Shown here piece by piece: positions 58,382 to 64,000 of a DNA stretch of 64,000 nucleotides (position 1 is its first letter; each line of letters starts with the position of its first letter). The DNA comes from Mucilaginibacter_A sp964251965. Its GTDB lineage: Bacteria; Bacteroidota; Bacteroidia; Sphingobacteriales; Sphingobacteriaceae. The notes below the pieces were generated by a model. That model saw only the letters and a program-made list of their open reading frames with translations. It was not told the DNA's origin and did not search any database. A program made the position numbers and the translations under genes. The DNA is taken from the NCBI GenBank assembly GCA_964251965.1, contig CAXULQ010000001.1:1-64000 (forward strand), written 5' to 3'.

Positions 58382-60289
58382 ATGAGCGATCAGATTAAAC
58401 ACGAGTGCGGTGTTGCCTTTATCCGCCTGCTAAAGCCCCTTTCATTTTACCAAAAAAAATACGGAACCTCGCTTTATGGCCTTAACAAGCTGTATTTGCT
58501 GATGGAAAAGCAAAATAACCGCGGCCAGGACGGTGCCGGTGTTGCAACCATTAAATTGGATATTGCCCCGGGAAACCGTTACATCAGCCGTCATCGTTCC
58601 ATGGCAAAAAATGCGGTTGCCGATATTTTTGAATACATCCAGAAAAAGTTTGCCGACGTGCAAAAAGAATATCCCGAACAATTTAACGATGCCGAATGGT
58701 TAAAAGAACACGTTAGTTTTACCGGTGAAGTTTTGCTGGGCCATTTGCGCTATGGAACGCACGGTAAAAACAGTATCGAAAACTGCCATCCATTTCTCCG
58801 CCAAAACAACTGGATGACACGGAATTTGGTAATCGCCGGAAACTTCAACATGACCAATACCGAAGAATTGCTGCAGCAATTGTTCGAATTAGGCCAGCAT
58901 CCGAAAGAAAAATTAGATACCGTTACGGTTTTGGAAAAAATCGGTCATTTTTTAGACAGTGAAGTGCAAGGTTTGTTCGACCAGTACAAACGCGAAGGTT
59001 TAGACGATAACGTAGAGATTACCAAGCTGATTGCCAATGATCTGGATGTGGCTAAAATCCTGAAAAAATCGGCCAAATCCTGGGACGGTGGTTATACCAT
59101 TGCCGGTGTTTTTGGTCACGGTGATGCTTTTATTATGCGAGATCCGGCTGGGATTCGTCCGGCGTTTTATTATATGAATGACGAAGTAGTCGTTGCTGCT
59201 TCCGAACGTCCGGCCATTCAAACGGCGTTTAATATTCCGATCGGTGATATTAAGGAAATTAAACCAGGCCATGCGTTAATTGTTAAGAAAGACGGAAACA
59301 TCAGCCAAAAACAGTTCCGGGAACCAACAGAAAAAAAATCTTGTTCTTTTGAACGGATTTATTTTTCGAGGGGAAGTGATGCTTCGATTTACAGAGAACG
59401 CAAGCAATTAGGCCGGTTGCTTTGCAAGCAGATTTTGCAAGCGGTTGATTACGACCTGGAAAATACCGTTTTCTCCTACATTCCAAATACGGCCGAAGTA
59501 GCTTTTTACGGGATGGTAGAAGGCGTGCACAAATACATTAAATGCTACCAGCGCGAAACTTTGTTAAACCGTGCCGATAAAATTACGGATGAAGAGTTGC
59601 GTAAAGTGCTGGAAATTTATCCGCGTGTAGAAAAACTGGCGATAAAAGATGTAAAGCTGCGCACGTTTATTACGCAGGACGCAGACCGGTCGGAAATGGT
59701 GGCGCATGTTTACGATACCACTTACGGCCTCATTAAAAACGGAACTGATACTTTGGTGGTGCTGGACGATTCTATTGTCCGCGGAACAACTTTGAAGCAA
59801 AGCATCTTAAAAATTATTGACCGTTTAGGGCCGAAAAAAATCATTGTGGTTTCTTCTGCCCCGCAAATCCGCTACCCGGACTGTTACGGCATCGATATGT
59901 CGCGGATGAGCGAATTCGTTGCTTTTGAAGCAGCCATCAGTTTATTAAAAGACCGTGGAATGGAAAATGTGTTCCATGATGTTTATGAACGTTGTGTGGA
60001 AACGGAACATTCGCCCAAAGAACATGTTCAAAATTATGTGAAAGCCATTTATGAGCCTTTTACAGATGAGCAGGTTTCGGATCGTATTGCAGAAATCATC
60101 ACCCCAAACAATATTAAAGCGGAAGTGCAGGTAATTTACCAGACTTTGGATAACCTGCACAAAGCCTGCCCGGAACATTTAGGCGATTGGTATTTTTCCG
60201 GAAATTACCCAACGCCTGGTGGAAATAAGGTGGTAAACAAAGCATTCCAAAACTGGATGCAAGGCAAGAATCAGCGGGCTTATATGTAG
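58382..60289 (+). CDS. purF: Amidophosphoribosyltransferase (PurF-type, long form)
   Basis: First enzyme of purine synthesis, making 5-phosphoribosylamine from PRPP and glutamine. This form has 635 residues, against about 470-510 in most PurF. Cys9 in HECGVAF is the nucleophile of the Ntn glutaminase domain and would be exposed by removal of eight residues; LLGHLRYGTHG and NRGQDGAG are glutaminase blocks, and VVLDDSIVRGTTLK near 459-472 is the PRPP loop. No Cys ligands for a PurF-type [4Fe-4S] cluster are evident by eye. A long form of this type is usual in Bacteroidota, as I recall; a second, ordinary PurF could exist elsewhere. Confidence 0.85.
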   Translation: MSDQIKHECGVAFIRLLKPLSFYQKKYGTSLYGLNKLYLLMEKQNNRGQDGAGVATIKLDIAPGNRYISRHRSMAKNAVADIFEYIQKKFADVQKEYPEQFNDAEWLKEHVSFTGEVLLGHLRYGTHGKNSIENCHPFLRQNNWMTRNLVIAGNFNMTNTEELLQQLFELGQHPKEKLDTVTVLEKIGHFLDSEVQGLFDQYKREGLDDNVEITKLIANDLDVAKILKKSAKSWDGGYTIAGVFGHGDAFIMRDPAGIRPAFYYMNDEVVVAASERPAIQTAFNIPIGDIKEIKPGHALIVKKDGNISQKQFREPTEKKSCSFERIYFSRGSDASIYRERKQLGRLLCKQILQAVDYDLENTVFSYIPNTAEVAFYGMVEGVHKYIKCYQRETLLNRADKITDEELRKVLEIYPRVEKLAIKDVKLRTFITQDADRSEMVAHVYDTTYGLIKNGTDTLVVLDDSIVRGTTLKQSILKIIDRLGPKKIIVVSSAPQIRYPDCYGIDMSRMSEFVAFEAAISLLKDRGMENVFHDVYERCVETEHSPKEHVQNYVKAIYEPFTDEQVSDRIAEIITPNNIKAEVQVIYQTLDNLHKACPEHLGDWYFSGNYPTPGGNKVVNKAFQNWMQGKNQRAYM

Positions 60290-60354
60290 TGGAGGAGTGA
60301 GGTGCGCGCCTTGGTTGCTAATATATTTGTTGAAATTGGCCGATAGAAGAAGTA

Positions 60355-61014
60355 TCAGTTTGGTGATGGCATTCCTGAAAAAACGAAATGCGTAACCAGT
60401 CGATCAAGAATGATAAACGCAGCAATAATCAGCGCAATTCCGGCTACGTAATTTAAGCGGTGAACCAATTTTACCGAAATCTTGTCCCGCAACTTATTAG
60501 CGTAGAAAGCTTTAATAGTATCCAACCCAAATTGTACCAGCAGGATGGTTGTGAACATGATCGACAATTTAAGCTGCCGGTGGGCAATTCCAGCATGATA
60601 AACGGTGCTGGCCGTGCCGATAACTGTAATCCAGTGGAATAGAATGGTTGGGTTGAAAATGCACATCAAAAACCCTTTAAAAAAATAACCGGCGCGATTT
60701 ACTTTGCCCGGTTCGTTGGTGTTGAAGCTAACATCGGCTTTTTTTAACAGGTAATAAACACCGAGACAAAACAAGATGCCACTGCCTGCAATGCCCAGCC
60801 ATGTTTTTATATGCGGCGGAATTTCGAATAACTGAGAACCAAAAATAATGCCGCCGACGAAGACGACATCGCTCGAAACTACACCCAATGCAAGTGCTAC
60901 ACCTGCATGAAAACCTCTTTCGATACTTGTTTTGATTAGGGCGAAAAAGTTAGGCCCGGTAATAAAGGTTAACACTAAACCGATTCCGACACCGGAAATG
61001 ATAGCTTCAATCAT
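60355..61014 (-). CDS. LysE/RhtB-family exporter
   Basis: Inner-membrane protein of 219 residues with six hydrophobic segments. ITGPNFFALIKTSIERGFHAGVALALGVVSSD near the start is the LysE family signature, and FLMCIFNPTILFHWITV in the middle has the usual Asn-Pro. The family exports amino acids such as lysine, threonine or homoserine; the substrate here is unknown. Its stop codon overlaps a near-copy of the repeat at 60344-60355. It converges on the PurF-type gene. Confidence 0.88.
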   Translation of the reverse strand: MIEAIISGVGIGLVLTFITGPNFFALIKTSIERGFHAGVALALGVVSSDVVFVGGIIFGSQLFEIPPHIKTWLGIAGSGILFCLGVYYLLKKADVSFNTNEPGKVNRAGYFFKGFLMCIFNPTILFHWITVIGTASTVYHAGIAHRQLKLSIMFTTILLVQFGLDTIKAFYANKLRDKISVKLVHRLNYVAGIALIIAAFIILDRLVTHFVFSGMPSPN

Positions 61015-61200
61015 TTACGCAGCTTATAAAATTGACAGTTTCGCAAGGATAGGTGCAAATTTGCTGTTTAACGAAATAAACCGCTAACATAGGGTTTATA
61101 TGACCTATTATACTAAAAATACAGCTGATATTTATAAAAATACTATTATGTTCGTGCACATTTTTTTCACAACATTACTAACCTATTAATACAATACCTG

Positions 61201-62811
61201 ATGGATCAGTCAAAAACTAAAAGTTATGCCTCTGCTTTATATTCCTTAATCACTGTTTTCTTTTTCTGGGGCTTTTTGGCCGCCTCGAATGGTGTATTTA
61301 TCCCTTTTTGTAAAACGCATTTTCAACTCACGCAGTTCGAATCACAACTGATTGATTTTACCTTTTACGGTGGGTATTTTATTGGCTCGCTGATATTGTA
61401 TTTTGTTTCTCAGCTTACTAAAATTGATTTGCTGAATAAAATAGGTTATAAAAACGGTATCGTTTACGGTTTGCTAATTTCTACGGTTGGTGCTTTAGCG
61501 ATGGTTCCTGCGGTTAACAACGGACATTTTGCTTTTATCCTGAGTGCATTCTTTGTGGTAGCTGTTGGTTTTTCCTTACAACAAACGGCTGCTAATCCAT
61601 TTGTAGTTGCTTTAGGTCCGCCAGAAAGTGGTTCACACCGATTAAACTTTGCCGGCGGCGTTAATAATTTTGGCGGGCTGCTGGGACCGATAGTGGTGAG
61701 CGTAATTTTGTTTGGTTCTTCCAAAGCTACGAGTGATCAAAGTGCCGTTAGCATCACATCTGTAAATAACTTATACTATATTTTAGCCGGATTATTTTTA
61801 GCAGTTGCACTTTTTTATAGGTTTTCTAATCTTCCGCAAATCAACAGCACGGAAAATGTGGAGGCCAGTACAAAATCTAACGCACCTTTATTGTTCATCA
61901 CTTTAGGATTTTTAATGATTCTGGTGGCTAATCCGCTCGAAAAATTAACACATTTAAGCAATGCTTATTTTATTTATTCGGCATTGGCTATTATCCTGCT
62001 GTCTATCGTTTACATTCTTTATGCACCTAAAACTAAGCCCGAAAGTTGGGGTGCCATGCAATATCCGCAATTGGTGTTAGGCATGCTGGCCATTTTTACT
62101 TATGTTGGGGTGGAAGTTACCGTGCAAAGTAACATGGGCGCGTTGTTAAAACTGCCTGCTTTTGGAGGGTATGCAGATTCCTCTATCAAACCTTTTATTT
62201 CGCTTTATTGGGGAAGTTTAATGATTGGCCGTTGGACTGGTGCAGTCAGTGCCTTTAAACTTTCCAAATCAACTAAGGCTATTCTAACAGTTGTAGTTCC
62301 GTTTGTTGCCTTTGCTATTGTGCTTTTGTTTAATCATTTTTCAGGAACAGACGTTAGCAATTTGTATATGTATGGCGTTTGCGTTGCCGTTTTGGTTGTA
62401 GCATTCTTTTTAGGACAGGAAAAACCAACCCGTGTGTTAATGATTTTCGGTTTGCTTGGTGTAACAGCGATGATAACCGGATTATTAACTACAGGACAGG
62501 TAGCAATCTATGCTTTTTTAAGCGGCGGATTATGTTGTTCAATTATGTTTCCGAGTATATTTTCGCTGGCAGTTGCTGGTTTGGGTAAATATACCAGTCA
62601 GGGTTCTTCGTTTTTGATTATGATGATTTTGGGCGGATCAATCATTCCTCCGGTTCAGGGAATTTTGGCTGATACTGCCGGCATCCATATTTCATACATT
62701 ATACCGGTTATCTGTTTTGCTTACATTGCTTTTTTTGCCATGCGTGTAGGCGTGGAGCTGAAGAAACAAGGTATCGACATGAACAATGTAGAAGCAGCTG
62801 GCGGACACTAA
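61201..62811 (+). CDS. Sugar MFS transporter (FucP/GluP-like)
   Basis: Twelve-helix major facilitator of 536 residues, longer than the usual 400-480 of the family. FFFWGFLAASNGVFIPFCK and the QQTAANPFVVALG block followed by NFAGGVNNFGGLLGP resemble fucose and glucose/galactose:H+ symporters. The extra length lies in a loop region after helix 6 and in the C-terminal half (helices around 330-420). The 186-bp upstream gap is AT-rich and must hold its promoter; no sugar operator is recognised. Substrate could be glucose, galactose or fucose. Confidence 0.85.
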   Translation: MDQSKTKSYASALYSLITVFFFWGFLAASNGVFIPFCKTHFQLTQFESQLIDFTFYGGYFIGSLILYFVSQLTKIDLLNKIGYKNGIVYGLLISTVGALAMVPAVNNGHFAFILSAFFVVAVGFSLQQTAANPFVVALGPPESGSHRLNFAGGVNNFGGLLGPIVVSVILFGSSKATSDQSAVSITSVNNLYYILAGLFLAVALFYRFSNLPQINSTENVEASTKSNAPLLFITLGFLMILVANPLEKLTHLSNAYFIYSALAIILLSIVYILYAPKTKPESWGAMQYPQLVLGMLAIFTYVGVEVTVQSNMGALLKLPAFGGYADSSIKPFISLYWGSLMIGRWTGAVSAFKLSKSTKAILTVVVPFVAFAIVLLFNHFSGTDVSNLYMYGVCVAVLVVAFFLGQEKPTRVLMIFGLLGVTAMITGLLTTGQVAIYAFLSGGLCCSIMFPSIFSLAVAGLGKYTSQGSSFLIMMILGGSIIPPVQGILADTAGIHISYIIPVICFAYIAFFAMRVGVELKKQGIDMNNVEAAGGH

Positions 62812-62817
62812 TTTTAT

Positions 62818-63279
62818 ATGCCTAAAAAAAGCTTCGATACTATTTTTATGCACTTGGCTACCGATTTGGCTTTTCGCTCTCATTGTGTAAAAGCCCAGGT
62901 CGGTGCAGTATTGACTAAAGATACCCGGATTATTTCTATCGGATACAATGGCCCGCCAGCAGGTACACACAACTGTAATGAAGAGTGGCCGGAACAGGGC
63001 TGCGAGCGAGATGCCAGGGGAAGTTGTTCCCTGGCTTTGCATGCCGAACAGAATGCCATACTATATGCCGTAAAAAACGGTGCAAATTTGCAAGGCGCAA
63101 CGTTGTATGTTACGCTTTCGCCATGTTTGGCCTGTGCCCGTTTGATATTTTCGGCAGGAATTGCAGCAGTATTTTTCCTAAAATCTTATGCAGCTTACAA
63201 AGGTTTAAATGCTGATGAAGGCGTAAATTTTTTAAACCGTTTTGGTGTTCCTGCAAAGCAGTATTTGCTGCCAGAATAA
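62818..63279 (+). CDS. Deoxycytidylate deaminase (dCMP deaminase family)
   Basis: Zinc-dependent deaminase of 153 residues, making dUMP from dCMP for dTTP synthesis. His75 and Glu77 in LHAEQNAI are the zinc ligand and proton shuttle; Cys103 and Cys106 in SPCLACAR complete the site. HNCNEEWPEQGCERDARGSC supplies additional cysteines and a histidine for the second, structural zinc of this family. It starts 6 bp after the MFS gene and abuts the convergent cmk gene with no intervening base. Confidence 0.92.
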   Translation: MPKKSFDTIFMHLATDLAFRSHCVKAQVGAVLTKDTRIISIGYNGPPAGTHNCNEEWPEQGCERDARGSCSLALHAEQNAILYAVKNGANLQGATLYVTLSPCLACARLIFSAGIAAVFFLKSYAAYKGLNADEGVNFLNRFGVPAKQYLLPE

Positions 63280-63963
63280 TCAGGCTTTCTGGTTTCTAAT
63301 CGTATTGACTTTTTCTAATGCAAAATTTAGTTGCTGTTCTGGCGATAGGTTGGTGTTGTCTAAGATCACGGCATCATGGGCGCGCACAAGCGGACTTTCT
63401 TCCCGTGTCGTATCCTGGTAATCACGGTCGGCAATATTATCAAAAACTTCATGCAGCGTAATTTCTTCCCCTTTTTCTTTCAATTCTTTGTAACGGCGTT
63501 CTGCACGGATTTTAGGGTCGGCCGTCATAAATAACTTTAATTGTGCATTTTTAAAAACGGCAGTGCCAATGTCGCGGCCATCCATCACAATGTTTTTTGA
63601 TTTGCCCATTCTTTGCTGTTGTTTCACCATTTCATATCGCACCTGCCGAATAGCCGAAACAGCACTCACATTTTTAGAAACCGGCATTTGCCTGATCTCG
63701 GCAGAAACTTCTTCATTGTTTAAAATGATATGGGTTTCGTAATCACGCGAATTAAAATTAAGGTGGATATTTTTAAGGGCATCGGCAACCTGCTGCTGAT
63801 TGTGGATATCAATCTTGTTCCGTAAAAAATATAAAGTAACGGCACGGTACATCGAACCGCTGTCAACATAAATAAAATTTAATTTCTTTGCCAATGCTTT
63901 AGCCAAAGTGCTTTTCCCGCATGAAGAATATCCGTCTATGGCTACTACAAAGTTTGTGTTCAT
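63280..63963 (-). CDS. cmk: Cytidylate kinase
   Basis: Nucleoside monophosphate kinase of 227 residues for CMP and dCMP. The P-loop is GYSSCGKST (11-19); DSGSMYRAVTLYFL (34-47), VVMDGRDIGTAVF-type block and ADPKIRAERRYKE are conserved. It ends directly against the dCMP deaminase stop codon; both act on dCMP. From the start codon at 63963 to the window end there are only 37 AT-rich bases, with no feature seen. Confidence 0.95.
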   Translation of the reverse strand: MNTNFVVAIDGYSSCGKSTLAKALAKKLNFIYVDSGSMYRAVTLYFLRNKIDIHNQQQVADALKNIHLNFNSRDYETHIILNNEEVSAEIRQMPVSKNVSAVSAIRQVRYEMVKQQQRMGKSKNIVMDGRDIGTAVFKNAQLKLFMTADPKIRAERRYKELKEKGEEITLHEVFDNIADRDYQDTTREESPLVRAHDAVILDNTNLSPEQQLNFALEKVNTIRNQKA

Positions 63964-64000
63964 TTAGGCGTTAAAGATAAAGGAATCATTTAAATTGTAC

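Larger units (their letters stand above)
4514..58776. repeat. Sister dispersed word TAAAAACAGYA(T/C)
   Basis: Plus-strand copies at 4514, 8092, 8960, 12644, 14674, 20531, 24748, 30793, 51771 (last base G), 53227, 57886 and 58765; minus-strand copies at 31081-31092, 48458-48469, 54594-54605 and 56857-56868. It differs from the first repeat only by AC for GA in the middle (TAAAA-AC-AGYA versus TAAAA-GA-AGYA). Most copies are inside genes. The copy at 8960 is part of ATGCTGT-AAAA-ACAGCAT, a 7-bp palindrome. Enrichment is weaker than for the first word but still looks more than chance. Confidence 0.6.
306..60355. repeat. Dispersed 12-bp word TAAAAGAAGYAT, 27 exact copies
   Basis: Exact copies, plus strand, start at 306, 3526, 7603, 9225, 12875, 18954, 22684, 23011, 27369, 30487, 34540, 35954, 39128, 41209, 44929, 52273 and 58273. 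Minus-strand copies occupy 2593-2604, 7642-7653, 13745-13756, 15392-15403, 17667-17678, 34493-34504, 40343-40354, 49631-49642, 55216-55227 and 57016-57027. One-mismatch copies lie at 4251, 16259, 17012, 20376, 24500, 33731, 38777, 49782, 51158 and 60344. The word is usually preceded by GA, GG or GC and often followed by CA. Copies fall in intergenic DNA and in unrelated genes in different frames, so protein sequence does not explain them. They are not in tandem and no longer element surrounds them. I do not recall a described family. Confidence 0.9.

Noticed and set aside
306..60355. Dispersed words as a CRISPR array or transposon ends
   Set aside because: Copies are 1-3 kb apart on average, have no regular spacers, no cas or transposase genes, no target-site duplications and no shared flanks beyond a few bases.
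306..60355. Dispersed word as an RNA hairpin family
   Set aside because: I checked flanks of the copies by eye: only two or three have pairing arms, so hairpin structure is not a general property.

Overview
The window looks like a chromosomal segment of a Bacteroidota bacterium, most likely Sphingobacteriaceae (Mucilaginibacter/Pedobacter-like). This is inferred from gene content: a PorT-like barrel next to ubiE, a DUF6089-type barrel between NAD kinase and uppS/bamA, a UbiA-like prenyltransferase, Omp85/OmpH tandem genes, promoters of the TAnnTTTG type and a lack of Shine-Dalgarno sites. I see no rRNA, tRNA, CRISPR array, insertion sequence or prophage.

Layout. 0-2.6 kb: a degraded small ORF, a two-component system (minus strand) and a possible short RNA. 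2.6-9.5 kb: pirin, then a periplasmic PaoABC-type molybdenum aldehyde oxidoreductase operon with its maturation genes xdhC and mocA. 10-12.7 kb: a DPPR-synthase-like UbiA enzyme with a polytopic GT-C-like protein. 12.9-17.7 kb (minus): cytoplasmic maltose phosphorolysis (beta-phosphoglucomutase, GH65 phosphorylase, GH13). 17.8-22.1 kb: unknown small proteins, a type II NADH dehydrogenase, a thioesterase, Hsp20 and a low-complexity lipoprotein. 22.2-27.3 kb: a surface-glycan region (three GT2 enzymes, two of them tandem paralogues, a flippase and a GT8). 27.4-36.7 kb: an ECF sigma factor with a membrane partner, a dicarboxylate symporter, ribosomal proteins L21/L27, an S9 peptidase, a secreted unknown protein and a polysaccharide deacetylase. 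36.7-41.7 kb: menaquinone genes (UbiA-like, ubiE), engB, porT, an SDR and YqeY. 41.8-50.5 kb: the envelope cluster alpha/beta hydrolase-CBS-nadK-DUF6089-uppS-bamA-ompH-ompH-murI. 50.6-58.3 kb: nuoHIJKLMN, the membrane arm of complex I plus NuoI, without nuoA-G. 58.4-64 kb: a long PurF-type amidophosphoribosyltransferase, a LysE exporter, a sugar MFS, dCMP deaminase and cmk.

The most unusual signal is not a gene. A 12-bp word, TAAAAGAAGYAT, occurs 27 times exactly and about 10 more times with one mismatch, on both strands, between genes and inside unrelated reading frames. A sister word, TAAAAACAGYA(T/C), occurs about 15 more times. By base composition alone I expect far fewer than one exact copy of the first word in 64 kb (hand estimate). 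Copies overlap start codons (pgmB, yqeY, nuoJ, an SDR gene), stop codons (nuoN, a GT2 gene), and in one place form a long terminator-like hairpin. The density resembles DNA-uptake-signal systems, but the function is unknown.
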